Source: Flavobacteriales bacterium UBA6772 (GTDB lineage Bacteria; Bacteroidota; Bacteroidia; Flavobacteriales; Flavobacteriaceae). From it: a DNA stretch of 64,000 nucleotides. The stretch covers positions 310,001 to 374,000 of the forward strand of contig CAJIYW010000001.1 in assembly GCA_905181765.1 (NCBI GenBank). Direction: 5' to 3'. The notes below the pieces were generated by a model. It worked only from the letters and a program-made list of their open reading frames with translations, searched no databases and was not told the origin of the DNA. This document shows positions 43,332 through 53,258 of the stretch, in pieces. Both the position numbers and the translations under genes were made by a program. How positions within the stretch are numbered: the first letter of the stretch is position 1; every line of letters starts with the position of its first letter.

Positions 43332-46229
43332 ATGATTTCAAATACTGTTTTAGAACAACTTCACAAATCGATTTCTGGTGATGTACTTTTTGATAGCTTA
43401 CATAAAACCTTATATGCTACAGATGCTTCTGTGTATAGAAAGATGCCTTTGGCAGTTGCATATCCTAAAAATGAAAAAGATCTTAAAACCTTAATTGCTT
43501 TTGCAACTCAAAATGAAATTACGCTAATACCAAGAACTGCTGGTACTTCATTAGCTGGCCAATGTGTTGGAGACGGAATTATAGTAGATGTTTCTAAACA
43601 TTTCACAAAAATTATTTCTTTTAATGAAACTTCAAAATCTATAAAATTAGAGCCCGGAATTGTAAGGGATTCTTTGAATGTATATTTAAAACCATTTGGT
43701 TTATTTTTTGGTCCGAATACATCTACTTCGAACCGCTGTATGATGGGCGGAATGGTAGGTAATAATTCTTCGGGAAGCACCTCTATAAAATACGGAGTTA
43801 CGCGTGATAAAGTACTAGAAATTGAAGCGATTTTAAGTGATGGAACTTCCGTTACTTTTAAAGAAATAACTTCTCAAGAATTTAGTGATAAAACAAAAGA
43901 GAATACTTTAGAAGGAACTATTTACAGAACTATTTTTGAAGAGCTTTCTTTAGAAAAAAATCAACTAGAAATTAAAGAACAATTTCCGAAAGAAGCAATA
44001 CATAGAAGAAATACAGGGTATGCGGTTGATGAGTTTTTAACATCAGACTTGTTTGGTGGATCAGCACCAACTATAAACGTTGCAAAATTTTTATCTGGTA
44101 GTGAAGGAACTTTAGCTTTTTCTACAGCAATTACTTTAGAATTAGATCCTTTACCCCCATCAGAGAGTATTATGGTGTGTACCCATTTTACAAGTATAAA
44201 TGAAAGTTTACTTGCTACGGTTATAGCAATGAAACACGATTTATACAATTGCGAGTTAATGGATAAGACAATTTTAGATTGTACGAAAAACAATCGTGAC
44301 CTTGCAAAAAATAGATTCTTCTTACAAGGAGACCCTGAAGCAGTTTTAATGTTAGAGGTTTCAGCGAATACTATTGAGGACGCAGAAATCTTAGCAGACA
44401 ACTTAATTACAGATTTAGAAAAAAACAACTTTGGCTACCATCACCCAAAAGTATTTGGCCAAGATATTGCAAAAGTTCATTATTTAAGAAAAGCAGGTTT
44501 AGGTGCTTTGGGAAATATGATTGGTGATAAAAAAGCCGTAGCCTGTATAGAAGATACAGCGGTAGCTCTAGAAGATTTGCCAAATTATATTGAAGAGTTC
44601 ACTCAGATTATGGATAAGTATCAGCAAAACGCAGTGTATTATGCACATGCTGGTGCGGGTGAATTACATTTACGTCCTATCTTAAATCTAAAGAAAAAAG
44701 AAGATGTTGTATTATTTAGAAAAATCACAACCGAAACTGCTGCATTAGTAAAAAAATATAAAGGTTCTTTTTCTGGTGAACATGGAGACGGAATTGTTCG
44801 CGCAGAGTTTATTCCATTGATGATTGGAGATCAAAATTACCAATTATTAAGACGTATAAAAAAAGCGTTTGACCCAAACAATGTTTTTAATAAAGGAAAA
44901 ATCACAGATGCTTTTTCTATGGATGAAAGTCTGCGTTATGAAGTGGATAGGATTGAACCAGAAATTAAAACAATTCAAGATTTTTCGGATAGTGAAGGTA
45001 TTTTAAAACTTGCAGAAAAATGCAATGGTTCTGGCGATTGCAGAAAACCGGTGGAAGCTGGGGGTACCATGTGTCCAAGTTACCGAGCAACAAAAAATGA
45101 AAAAGATACTACACGGGCAAGAGCAAATACATTACGTGAATTTTTAACAAACTCCGATAAGGCAAATAAATTTAACCACAAAGAATTAAAAGATGTTTTC
45201 GATTTGTGTTTAAGCTGCAAAGCATGTGCATCAGAATGCCCAAGTAATGTAGATATTGCAACTATGAAGGCGGAGTTTTTATATCAATATCAAGAAACAA
45301 ACGGGTATTCTTTTAGGAGTAAATTATTTGCTAATAATGTAAAATATAACAAACTAGGTAGCATTGCTCCCGCTTTAACAAATGCAATTTTAAGCACATC
45401 CTTTGCAAAAGCTGCAATGGGTGTTGCACAGCAAAGGCGTGTTCCTAAATTAGCTCCAAAAACATTAAAAAAATGGTACAGCAAACAACCAAAATCTAAT
45501 CATAAAAAAGTTGTTTATTTATTTTGTGATGAATTCACCAACTTTTACGATGTAGAAATTGGTAAAGATGCTTTTATACTTTTTGAAAAATTAGGTTATA
45601 ATCTACAAATTATAAATCATGAAGAATCTGGAAGAAGTTTTATATCTAAAGGTTTCTTAAAAGAGGCGAAAGTAGTCTGTAATTTAAACGTTGCTGTTTT
45701 TAAGGATATTATTACTGAAGATACACCTTTAATTGGTATAGAGCCTTCTGCTATTTTAACATTTAGAGACGAGTATATTCGTCTAGCAGACGATAAAAGT
45801 TCTGCAGAAAAGATTGCTAAAAATGTATTTACTTTTGAAGAATTTCTTGCAAAAGAAGTAGAAAATGGAGATTTAGATACTTCTGTTTTTACACAAGAAG
45901 CAAAGACACTTAAAATTCATGGACATTGCCATCAGAAGGCATTATCTGGAACACATGCCAGTTTTCAAATCTTAAATATCCCCACAAATTATTCTGTAAC
46001 TATAATTAACTCAGGTTGCTGTGGTATGGCTGGCTCTTTTGGTTATGAAAAAGAACACTATGATATTTCAATGCAAGTTGGTGAAGACACCTTGTTTCCA
46101 AAGCTAAGAAACACACCCAAAGAAACTGAGATTGTTGCTGCAGGAACCAGTTGTAGGCACCAAATTTTTGATGGTACTCAACGAATTGCAAAACATCCCA
46201 TAACAATATTAAAAGAGGCGTTAAAATAA
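43332..46229 (+). CDS. FAD-linked oxidase plus Fe-S/CCG domain oxidoreductase (GlcD-GlcF/D-lactate dehydrogenase type)
   Basis: 965 residues fusing two halves usually separate. FAD-binding PCMH/GlcD half (about 1-540): IPRTAGTSLAGQCVGDGIIVD, GGMVGNNSSGSTSIKYG, HAGAGELHLRP and GEHGDGIVRAEF. Fe-S half (about 560-965): a ferredoxin pair (CNGSGDCRKP..GTMCPSYRATK and CLSCKACASECPSNVD) and CCG-type segments (HGHCHQKALSG, NSGCCGMAGSFGYE). This layout oxidises D-lactate or another D-2-hydroxyacid and passes electrons to the quinone pool at the membrane. Intact, normal length. It is followed after 4 bp by the aldo-keto reductase gene. Confidence 0.9.
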   Translation: MISNTVLEQLHKSISGDVLFDSLHKTLYATDASVYRKMPLAVAYPKNEKDLKTLIAFATQNEITLIPRTAGTSLAGQCVGDGIIVDVSKHFTKIISFNETSKSIKLEPGIVRDSLNVYLKPFGLFFGPNTSTSNRCMMGGMVGNNSSGSTSIKYGVTRDKVLEIEAILSDGTSVTFKEITSQEFSDKTKENTLEGTIYRTIFEELSLEKNQLEIKEQFPKEAIHRRNTGYAVDEFLTSDLFGGSAPTINVAKFLSGSEGTLAFSTAITLELDPLPPSESIMVCTHFTSINESLLATVIAMKHDLYNCELMDKTILDCTKNNRDLAKNRFFLQGDPEAVLMLEVSANTIEDAEILADNLITDLEKNNFGYHHPKVFGQDIAKVHYLRKAGLGALGNMIGDKKAVACIEDTAVALEDLPNYIEEFTQIMDKYQQNAVYYAHAGAGELHLRPILNLKKKEDVVLFRKITTETAALVKKYKGSFSGEHGDGIVRAEFIPLMIGDQNYQLLRRIKKAFDPNNVFNKGKITDAFSMDESLRYEVDRIEPEIKTIQDFSDSEGILKLAEKCNGSGDCRKPVEAGGTMCPSYRATKNEKDTTRARANTLREFLTNSDKANKFNHKELKDVFDLCLSCKACASECPSNVDIATMKAEFLYQYQETNGYSFRSKLFANNVKYNKLGSIAPALTNAILSTSFAKAAMGVAQQRRVPKLAPKTLKKWYSKQPKSNHKKVVYLFCDEFTNFYDVEIGKDAFILFEKLGYNLQIINHEESGRSFISKGFLKEAKVVCNLNVAVFKDIITEDTPLIGIEPSAILTFRDEYIRLADDKSSAEKIAKNVFTFEEFLAKEVENGDLDTSVFTQEAKTLKIHGHCHQKALSGTHASFQILNIPTNYSVTIINSGCCGMAGSFGYEKEHYDISMQVGEDTLFPKLRNTPKETEIVAAGTSCRHQIFDGTQRIAKHPITILKEALK

Positions 46230-46233
46230 CTAA

Positions 46234-47238
46234 ATGAGCAAGAAAAGCACATATATAGCTGATGAAAAGCGCTACGATAAAATGAACTACAGAAGAACAG
46301 GAAGCAGTGGTCTTTTACTTCCTGAAATCTCTCTAGGATTATGGCATAACTTTGGCGATCATGATAATTTTAAAAATGCTAGAAATCTATTAAAATGCGC
46401 TTTTGATAATGGAATTACTCATTTTGATTTGGCAAATAATTATGGTCCTGCACCAGGCTCTGCTGAAAGAAACTTTGGGAAAATATTAAAAAAAGACTTT
46501 AGTGCGTATAGAGATGAACTTATCATTTCCACAAAAGCCGGTTACGGAATGTGGCCTGGACCTTATGGAGATTTAGGATCAAAGAAATTTTTAGTTGCTA
46601 GCTTAGACCAAAGTTTACAAAGAATGGGATTGGACTATGTAGATATTTTTTATCATCATAGGCCTGATTCAGAAACGCCTTTAGAAGAAACTATGGGTAC
46701 TTTAGATTTAATGGTTAAACAAGGAAAAGCCTTATATGTTGGTATTTCAAATTACAGACCTAAAGAAGCGGCAAAAGCTTTTAAAATCTTAAAAGATTTA
46801 GGAACTCCTTGTTTAATTCATCAACCAAACTATAATTTATTTGACAGGTGGATTGAAGACGGATTATTAGATTTATTAAAAAATTCTGGAGTGGGTGCAA
46901 TTTGTTTTTCACCCTTAGCGCAAGGAATGCTAACAAGTAAATATATTACTGGTTTACCCAAAGATTCAAGAGCTATAAAAGATAGTCCGTTTTTAAATGC
47001 AAATCAAGTAATAGAGAAGTTACCAAAAATTAAAGCATTGCACAAAATTGCTGAAAACAGAAATCAAAGTTTAGCGCAAATGGCAATTTCTTGGATATTG
47101 AAAGAAGATAGCATAACTTCTGTTCTAATTGGAGCAAGTAAAACTGCTCAAATTACAGATAGTGTAAAAGCAATTGAAAATACTGTCTTTACAAGACATG
47201 AAATTATAGCAATAGATACTATTTTAAAAGAGTCTTAA
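46234..47238 (+). CDS. YghZ-like aldo-keto reductase
   Basis: 334 residues. AKR catalytic residues: Asp and Tyr in HFDLANNYGPAPGSAE, Lys in IISTKAGYGMWPGPYG, His in VDIFYHHRPDSETP. The WPGPYGDLGSKKFLVASLDQSL stretch is typical of the YghZ/GpR branch, which reduces L-glyceraldehyde-3-phosphate and methylglyoxal in E. coli. NADPH-binding SVLIGASK is present near the C-terminus. It lies 4 bp after the FAD/Fe-S gene, so a methylglyoxal-to-D-lactate link is possible (inference). It ends convergently with the acyltransferase gene, overlapping by 4 bp. Confidence 0.9.
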   Translation: MSKKSTYIADEKRYDKMNYRRTGSSGLLLPEISLGLWHNFGDHDNFKNARNLLKCAFDNGITHFDLANNYGPAPGSAERNFGKILKKDFSAYRDELIISTKAGYGMWPGPYGDLGSKKFLVASLDQSLQRMGLDYVDIFYHHRPDSETPLEETMGTLDLMVKQGKALYVGISNYRPKEAAKAFKILKDLGTPCLIHQPNYNLFDRWIEDGLLDLLKNSGVGAICFSPLAQGMLTSKYITGLPKDSRAIKDSPFLNANQVIEKLPKIKALHKIAENRNQSLAQMAISWILKEDSITSVLIGASKTAQITDSVKAIENTVFTRHEIIAIDTILKES

Positions 47239-48053
47239 GAACTCCAAAATTCTCGTTTTTTATTTAATTCTTCTTCTTCAAGCATATAATCTTGAGCATC
47301 TTTTGGAGATAGTACTTTTAGAAAAGAAGGATGTTGTTCAATTGCAAATTCAATTTTTGTAACAATATCTGCAATATCTTCATTTTCATAATCTATATCT
47401 AATGGTTCTTTAATTACCATAGACTGCAGTACGTTTCTTTTTTTAATACTTAAGCCTTTTTTATCAAAAGAACGTCTAAATCCGTCTATAACTATTGGAA
47501 CTACAACAGGCTTACAGGTTTTTATAATATGAGCTGTTCCTCTTCTAATAGGTTTAAAAGGTGTAGTTGTGCCTTGTGGAAAAGTAATTACCCAACCATC
47601 TTTAATAGCTTTACCAATATTAGAAATATCAGAGTTTTTTACTTGTCGCTTTACATCCTTTCCATCACTTCGCCACGTTCTATCTATAGAAACGGAACCG
47701 GCATATGCAAATAATTTAGGCAACAAACCAGACTTCATGGTTTCTCCTGCCGCAACAAAATAAATATTTAATTTTGGATGCCAAATGTATCCAACATTTT
47801 TAATACTATCATCTCTGCCCTTTAAGGCAGCATTAAACACGTGAAACATCGCTGCCACATCGGCAAAATAAGTTTGATGATTTGAAATAAATAAGACATT
47901 ATTATCTGGTAAATTTCTTAAAATATCAGATCCCTCTATTTGTAAACTATTAAATTTACGATAGCGACTGTGCGATATCAATCCGAAAATTCTAATCATC
48001 AATTTTTTTAGAAATAAAATATGACCAAAAGGATTTCTTTTTATGAATGGCAT
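47235..48053 (-). CDS. lysophospholipid acyltransferase family protein (PlsC-like)
   Basis: 272 residues. Motif I SNHQTYFADVAAMF has His and Asp five residues apart (H-x5-D) rather than the canonical H-x4-D. Motif II IDRTWRSDG, motif III FPQGTTTPFKPIRRG, and VVPIVIDGFRRSF follow. These enzymes transfer acyl chains to lysophospholipids or to aminolipids; the acceptor cannot be told. The C-terminal 40 residues are acidic. Peripheral or single-helix membrane association is likely. Confidence 0.85.
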   Translation of the reverse strand: MPFIKRNPFGHILFLKKLMIRIFGLISHSRYRKFNSLQIEGSDILRNLPDNNVLFISNHQTYFADVAAMFHVFNAALKGRDDSIKNVGYIWHPKLNIYFVAAGETMKSGLLPKLFAYAGSVSIDRTWRSDGKDVKRQVKNSDISNIGKAIKDGWVITFPQGTTTPFKPIRRGTAHIIKTCKPVVVPIVIDGFRRSFDKKGLSIKKRNVLQSMVIKEPLDIDYENEDIADIVTKIEFAIEQHPSFLKVLSPKDAQDYMLEEEELNKKREFWSS

Positions 48054-48113
48054 TGTTCGTTAGGTTTACAAGGTTGGTTGGCTACAAACTTACGAAACAA
48101 ATCATAAATTTGA

Positions 48114-48740
48114 TCACTTTAAAAGTTCTTTAATTTCTGAAAGCATCATAGCTGTAGCGCCCCAAACTACGTAACCATTTAATTTAAAGCACGGTACATC
48201 TACATTAGCCATATAAGAAGTAGTTAAATTCACTTTAGATAAAGAACCTTCATTCAATAAGTCTTCTAATAAAACTTCAATAGTGTTTTCAACTTCATAA
48301 TTAATGCTAAATTTTGGTTTTTCTGATACAAAGGCTAAAAAAGGAGTTGCTAAAAAATTACTTGGTGGAATATAAACAGGTGTTATTTCCTTAAAAACTT
48401 CTATAGGCTTAATATGCAATCCAACTTCTTCTGCTGCTTCTCTAAGCGCAGTTGCTTGCATATTTTCATCTGATGCATCAACTTTACCCCCTGGAAAGCT
48501 TATTTGAGCAGAATGGGTTCCTTTGTAGCTGGCCCTTTCTGTAAGTAAAAAAGTTGTTTCATTATTTTCATTCGGATAAAAAAGCACCAAAACGGCGGCT
48601 AGTCTTGGATTACTTGCCTTTATTTTGTCCACATTATATTTTAAACGTAATTCTGGTGCTAATTTGAATTGTGCACCCAAACCGCCTACTGCCTTGTTTA
48701 TATATGTTGGTATTTTATTTTTAAAGTGATTAAATTTCAA
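48114..48740 (-). CDS. Nudix CoA pyrophosphatase
   Basis: 208 residues. The Nudix box is GGKVDASDENMQATALREAAEEVGL, preceded by KGTHSAQISFP, the UPF0035-type segment seen in CoA pyrophosphatases (NudL/PCD1 group), and by LTERASYKG. It hydrolyses CoA or its derivatives to 4'-phosphopantetheine and 3',5'-ADP. The start and length are normal; a 60-bp gap separates it from the acyltransferase gene. Confidence 0.9.
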   Translation of the reverse strand: MKFNHFKNKIPTYINKAVGGLGAQFKLAPELRLKYNVDKIKASNPRLAAVLVLFYPNENNETTFLLTERASYKGTHSAQISFPGGKVDASDENMQATALREAAEEVGLHIKPIEVFKEITPVYIPPSNFLATPFLAFVSEKPKFSINYEVENTIEVLLEDLLNEGSLSKVNLTTSYMANVDVPCFKLNGYVVWGATAMMLSEIKELLK

Positions 48741-48822
48741 TAGTAATTAGTATTTTTGACTAAATTATGGAATTCTTGATAAACTGAATATTTTTGAGAT
48801 GAAATTTTCTTAATTATTACCT

Positions 48823-49086
48823 ATGAAACACACTCACAAAAAGTTAATTTTTAGTATTGTATTAGATCTTTTTGGTTTTATACCAATTCCGTTAATAAGT
48901 ATGCTTTGGGCACCGTTAGCTGGTTATATAATGACTAAAATGTACAAAGGAAGAAAAGGTAAAATTGCTGGTATTATTTCTTTTATAGAAGAGTTATTGC
49001 CTATAGACATCATCCCAACCTTTACTATTATGTGGATTTACACCTATATCATAAACCGTAAAAATAAAGATGTGCTTAACAATTAA
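48823..49086 (+). CDS. small membrane protein of unknown function
   Basis: 87 residues with hydrophobic segments near 10-35 (FSIVLDLFGFIPIPLISMLWAPLAGYIM) and 58-80 (LLPIDIIPTFTIMWIYTYII), and a basic loop KMYKGRKGKIAG between. It resembles small two-helix proteins of Bacteroidota without a known role. Convergent with the DUF6787 gene, 2 bp apart. Confidence 0.6.
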   Translation: MKHTHKKLIFSIVLDLFGFIPIPLISMLWAPLAGYIMTKMYKGRKGKIAGIISFIEELLPIDIIPTFTIMWIYTYIINRKNKDVLNN

Positions 49087-49088
49087 TA

Positions 49089-49394
49089 CTACTGCTTAAA
49101 TAAAAATCCCAAACCTATTCTACTTAAAAACTTTTTTTCAAATGCCCAGAAAAATTTTAATTGTCCAAAAAACCAACCAACAATTGGTAAAGTTAATTGG
49201 TATATAGGAAAGATTAATAAAAATCTTAATGGATAATATATAAATCCTGAAACGGTCTCAGGATTTAATCCTAAAAAGATTGTAACAGGTTTCGCAATCC
49301 ACGTAGCGAAAGACCCATTAATTGCAAAAACAATAAGAATTGCTATTACCGCCCAATTGCTCTCAATACCCCAGCGTTGTTTTAGTTTTTCCAT
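49089..49394 (-). CDS. DUF6787 family membrane protein
   Basis: 101 residues. MEKLKQRWGIESNWAVIAILIVFAINGSFATWIAKPV opens with a transmembrane segment, and a second covers FIYYPLRFLLIFPIYQLTLPIVG. This matches DUF6787 proteins that I recall next to lgt in flavobacterial genomes. Function unknown; coupling to lgt (7-bp gap) suggests an envelope role. Confidence 0.7.
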   Translation of the reverse strand: MEKLKQRWGIESNWAVIAILIVFAINGSFATWIAKPVTIFLGLNPETVSGFIYYPLRFLLIFPIYQLTLPIVGWFFGQLKFFWAFEKKFLSRIGLGFLFKQ

Positions 49395-49401
49395 AAAAAA
49401 T

Positions 49402-50259
49402 CTAAGCTTCTTTTTTTGATTTTCTTAACATTAACCAAATTCCAATAAGTACTAAAGGAATACTTAAAACTTGCCCTGTATTTAAAGGACTAAAAAACCA
49501 TTCTTCGCCCCTTTTTTGAACTTGTGGCTCTTTGATAAATTCTATAAAGAAACGCAGAGACCATAAAACAGACATAAATAATCCAAAAAGATAGCCAACT
49601 TGATGTTTTTTATTTGTTTTCGAATACAAAAACCACATTACTAAAAATAATGCTAAATAACTTATAGCTTCGTATAATTGTGTTGGGTGTCTTGCAACTG
49701 TTTCTCCTGCAGCTTTAAAAATTACCCCGAAACTAGAACCTGTTTCTTTTCCATAAATTTCTGAATTAAAAAAGTTACCGAAACGGATGAAAAATCCAGC
49801 TAAAGCTACTACTATAGAAAGTCTATCTAAAATAAACAACCAGGGTTTTTGTAAATGTTTCTTAGCATAAAAATACAACGCTATTGGTATACCTATGGCA
49901 GCACCATGACTTGCAAATCCGGTAAAACCAGTGAACTTCCATCCCTTTATGATTCCTAATATAGTACTATTTGCACTTTCTTTTATAGGTAGGAATATTT
50001 CTAGCAAGTGATTCTGATAATAATCCCAACTATAAAAGAAAACATCTCCTAAACGCATTCCTAAAAGCATAGAAAGAAAAACATACATAAATAAAGGGTC
50101 TACTTTTTCTACAGGAATATTATCTGTAATATAGATTTTTTTCATGATGCGCAGACCTAATAAAAAAGCTGTAACAAACATTAAACTATACCAACGAATT
50201 ACGAAAAAACCTAAATCAATTCCAATCGAAGGGTTCCATTCTATTGCTAAAAAACTCAT
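49402..50259 (-). CDS. lgt: prolipoprotein diacylglyceryl transferase
   Basis: 285 residues, about seven transmembrane segments. FFVIRWYSLMFVTAFLLG, HGAAIGIPIAL, the signature FFIRFGNFFNSEIYGKETG (Lgt box with essential Arg/Asn/Glu) and ARHPTQLYEAISYL. It transfers diacylglycerol from phosphatidylglycerol to the lipobox Cys. Lipoprotein-processing substrates abound in this window. Operon order: cysS, yidD, lgt, DUF6787. Confidence 0.96.
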   Translation of the reverse strand: MSFLAIEWNPSIGIDLGFFVIRWYSLMFVTAFLLGLRIMKKIYITDNIPVEKVDPLFMYVFLSMLLGMRLGDVFFYSWDYYQNHLLEIFLPIKESANSTILGIIKGWKFTGFTGFASHGAAIGIPIALYFYAKKHLQKPWLFILDRLSIVVALAGFFIRFGNFFNSEIYGKETGSSFGVIFKAAGETVARHPTQLYEAISYLALFLVMWFLYSKTNKKHQVGYLFGLFMSVLWSLRFFIEFIKEPQVQKRGEEWFFSPLNTGQVLSIPLVLIGIWLMLRKSKKEA

Positions 50260-50276
50260 ATACTATTTTTTTTTTT

Positions 50277-50513
50277 TTAATTTTCTATATTTTCTGGTAC
50301 TGGATCATAACCACTTCCTCCCCAAGGATGACAACTAAATATTCTTTTCAAAGCCAACCAACCTCCTGAAAACAGCCCGTATTTTTGCAAGGCTTGAATG
50401 GTGTAATGAGAACATGTTGGGTTGTACCTGCATGTTGCTGGTGTAAATGGTGATATTGCTACTTGATAAAACCGAACTAGTAAAATAAATGGATATGAAA
50501 GAATTTTTCTCAA
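50277..50513 (-). CDS. yidD: membrane protein insertion efficiency factor YidD
   Basis: 78 residues. Family core [33 protein letters not shown] and [18 protein letters not shown], with its conserved Cys residues. YidD is a small amphipathic membrane-associated protein that assists YidC-dependent insertion. It sits between cysS (8-bp gap) and lgt (17-bp gap). Confidence 0.96.
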   Translation of the reverse strand: MRKILSYPFILLVRFYQVAISPFTPATCRYNPTCSHYTIQALQKYGLFSGGWLALKRIFSCHPWGGSGYDPVPENIEN

Positions 50514-50521
50514 ATTAAATA

Positions 50522-52000
50522 TTAGTTTACAGAAAATGTTGTACCCTCTTTACCGTCTTTTAATTGTATTCCTAAAACAATTAACTCATCTCTAATTTGA
50601 TCTGATAACGCCCAATCTTTATTTTCTCTTGCTTCTTTTCTTAATTTTATTAAAAGCTCCACTACTCCATTTATCTTTTCTGAATTATCTTCAGAATTTT
50701 CATTAGTTAAGCCTAAAACATCAAAAACAAAACCATTTAAAGCTTTTTTAAATGCTAACAGGTCAGGTACAGTTAAACTTGCATTCTGCTCTTTTATATG
50801 ATTGATAACTTTTACCGCTTCGAATAAATTTGCAATTAATATAGGCGTATTAAAATCGTCATTCATTGCATCGTAGCAAGAATTTTCCCATTCTTGCACA
50901 TTAAAAGTTGATATTTTACCTGATTCTATCTTATCTAAAAAATTAACGGCTTCCATTAATTTAGTATGACCTTTTTCTGATGCCTCTAAAGCTTCACCAG
51001 AAAAATCTAAAATACTTCTATAATTAGCTTGCAAATTAAAAAAACGAACAACACTTGCTGTAAATGCCTTTGGTAAAATATCATTTTCTCCAGATAAAAT
51101 TTCATTTGGTAAAATAAAATTTCCTGTAGATTTTGCCATTTTCTGACTATTTAACAAGAGCATATTCGTGTGCATCCAATAATTAACGGGTGTTTTACCA
51201 CTGCACGTTTTAGATTGTGCAATTTCACATTCATGATGTGGGAATTTTAAATCCATTCCACCACCGTGAATATCAAATTGTTCTCCTAAGTATTTTGTAC
51301 TCATTACAGAACATTCTAAATGCCAACCTGGAAATCCATCGCTCCAAGGTGAAGGCCATCTCATTATATGACGTTCATCTGCTTTTTTCCAAAGTGCAAA
51401 ATCTTGCGGATTTTTTTTATCTGATTGTCCGTCTAAAGTTCTTGTATTATGAATTAAATCTTCTACTTTTCTTCCAGATAGAATACCGTAATGTTCCTTT
51501 TTATTGTATTCTAAAACATCAAAATATACAGAACCATTTACCTCATATGCAAAACCTTTTGCTATGATTTCTTTAATCATTTCTATTTGTTCTACAATAT
51601 GTCCAGTTGCTGTTGGCTCTATACTTGGTGGTAAAAAATTATAATTTTTAAGCACATTATGAAAATCTACAGTATATCGCTGCACTACTTCCATTGGTTC
51701 TATCTTCTCAATACGTGCTTTTTTAGCAATTCTATCTTCACCCTCGTCTGCATCATTTTCTAAATGGCCGGCATCTGTAATATTGCGTACGTAACGCACT
51801 TTATACCCTAAATGTAATAAGTATCTATATACGATATCAAAGAACATAAAAGTTCTTACGTTCCCTAAATGTGCGTTGCTATATACCGTAGGTCCGCAGA
51901 CATACATACCTACGTAACCTTCTGTTATAGGTTTAAAATTCTCTTTCTTTTTAGACAGAGAATTGTATACTTTTATTTGATTTTCTTTGTAGCGTTCCAT
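50522..52000 (-). CDS. cysS: cysteinyl-tRNA synthetase
   Basis: 492 residues, class I synthetase. HIGH-type motif in [16 protein letters not shown] (zinc-ligand Cys and HLGN), [17 protein letters not shown] (zinc Cys), [18 protein letters not shown] and the KMSKS loop as [12 protein letters not shown]-terminal helical anticodon-binding domain follows. The start is [15 protein letters not shown], with a short in-frame leader possible. Normal length, essential gene, first in the yidD-lgt operon. Confidence 0.97.
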   Translation of the reverse strand: MERYKENQIKVYNSLSKKKENFKPITEGYVGMYVCGPTVYSNAHLGNVRTFMFFDIVYRYLLHLGYKVRYVRNITDAGHLENDADEGEDRIAKKARIEKIEPMEVVQRYTVDFHNVLKNYNFLPPSIEPTATGHIVEQIEMIKEIIAKGFAYEVNGSVYFDVLEYNKKEHYGILSGRKVEDLIHNTRTLDGQSDKKNPQDFALWKKADERHIMRWPSPWSDGFPGWHLECSVMSTKYLGEQFDIHGGGMDLKFPHHECEIAQSKTCSGKTPVNYWMHTNMLLLNSQKMAKSTGNFILPNEILSGENDILPKAFTASVVRFFNLQANYRSILDFSGEALEASEKGHTKLMEAVNFLDKIESGKISTFNVQEWENSCYDAMNDDFNTPILIANLFEAVKVINHIKEQNASLTVPDLLAFKKALNGFVFDVLGLTNENSEDNSEKINGVVELLIKLRKEARENKDWALSDQIRDELIVLGIQLKDGKEGTTFSVN

Positions 52001-52128
52001 TAAAAAAGTGACTATTTACAGGGTATAAAGATAGTTACTTTATTAAGAATAGAGAAATGGAATTTATGAGAAGTTTTGTAATTTTACTTTTTAATTAATT
52101 ATCTTTAAATTTGCATAATTCCTTTCTA

Positions 52129-53196
52129 ATGAATGATAAACCTTCTGCATTACAAGAAAAAGATGGAGTTTCTAAACCAGAAACTACTAGTAAAGCATCT
52201 GCGGAAAAAATTAAAAAAAGTAGAGCAAGGCAAAACTCTGTAAATGAATTTGTTACTGGAGTTTTAAATGGTAACATTACATTCTTAAGCAAAGCTATTA
52301 CATTGGTTGAAAGTACAAATATCAAACATCAACAAAAAGCAATTGAAATCTTAAACTGTTGCTTACCCCATGCAAATAAATCTGTAAGAATAGGAATTAC
52401 TGGTGTTCCTGGAGTTGGAAAAAGTACTTTTATAGAAACTTTTGGTAAATACTTAACGGCACAAGGCAAAAAGGTAGCAGTGTTAGCAGTAGATCCAAGT
52501 AGCTCTGTAAATAAAGGTGCTATTTTAGGCGACAAAACAAGAATGGAAGCACTTGTAACTGATGAAAATGCTTTTATTAGACCTTCTCCTTCTGGTACTT
52601 CTTTAGGTGGCGTTGCCCAAAAAACACGCGAAAGCATTATTTTATGCGAGGCTGCAGGGTTTGACACTATAATTATTGAAACTGTTGGTGTTGGGCAATC
52701 TGAAACAGTGGTGCATTCTATGGTAGATTTCTTTTTATTATTGAAATTGGCTGGCGCTGGAGATGAATTGCAGGGAATAAAGCGCGGAATTATAGAAATG
52801 GCAGATGCTATTGTTATTAATAAAGCTGATGGCGATAACAAACAAAATACTAAAATAGCCAAAGTAGCTTTTAACAGAGCGTTGCATTTATACCCATTAA
52901 AAGAAAGTAAATGGCAGCCTAAAGTCTTAACCGCAAGTGCTCTTCATAATTCTGGAATTGAAGAAATTAACAACATGATTCTTACTTATATTGCAATAAC
53001 AAAAGAGAACGCTTATTTTAATAAAAAAAGAAATGAGCAAAATAAATTTTGGCTATTGTCTACAATAGAACAGCAATTAAAAACTAACTTTTACCAAAAT
53101 CCGAAAGTTAAAAGTGCTTTACAAGAAGAAATTGATAATTTAGAGAATGGTAAGACAACTCCTTTTAATGCAGCTAAGAGGTTATTAGATTTGTAA
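52129..53196 (+). CDS. meaB: methylmalonyl-CoA mutase-associated GTPase MeaB
   Basis: 355 residues from ATG 52129; the TTG 18 bp earlier is less likely because TAAATTTG (52106-52113) there looks like a -7 box. G1 loop GITGVPGVGKSTFIETFG, LAVDPSSSVNKGAILGDKTRM, IIETVGVGQSE (G3) and VINKADGDNK (G4). MeaB/ArgK G3E GTPases load and protect cobalamin in methylmalonyl-CoA mutase. No mutase genes are in view, so the partner must be encoded elsewhere. Confidence 0.94.
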   Translation: MNDKPSALQEKDGVSKPETTSKASAEKIKKSRARQNSVNEFVTGVLNGNITFLSKAITLVESTNIKHQQKAIEILNCCLPHANKSVRIGITGVPGVGKSTFIETFGKYLTAQGKKVAVLAVDPSSSVNKGAILGDKTRMEALVTDENAFIRPSPSGTSLGGVAQKTRESIILCEAAGFDTIIIETVGVGQSETVVHSMVDFFLLLKLAGAGDELQGIKRGIIEMADAIVINKADGDNKQNTKIAKVAFNRALHLYPLKESKWQPKVLTASALHNSGIEEINNMILTYIAITKENAYFNKKRNEQNKFWLLSTIEQQLKTNFYQNPKVKSALQEEIDNLENGKTTPFNAAKRLLDL

Positions 53197-53258
53197 TCTT
53201 TATACTTTTTTAAACTCACCAAATATTTGTAGTATTGTACTAGTTAAAAAACTAAATT

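Noticed and set aside
43961..44428. 155-residue - strand open frame inside the FAD-linked oxidase gene
   Set aside because: Lies wholly within an intact coding region on the other strand; no family features.
52329..52862. 177-residue - strand open frame opposite meaB
   Set aside because: Antisense to a complete GTPase with all G motifs; Ser/Pro/Thr-rich translation typical of a shadow frame.
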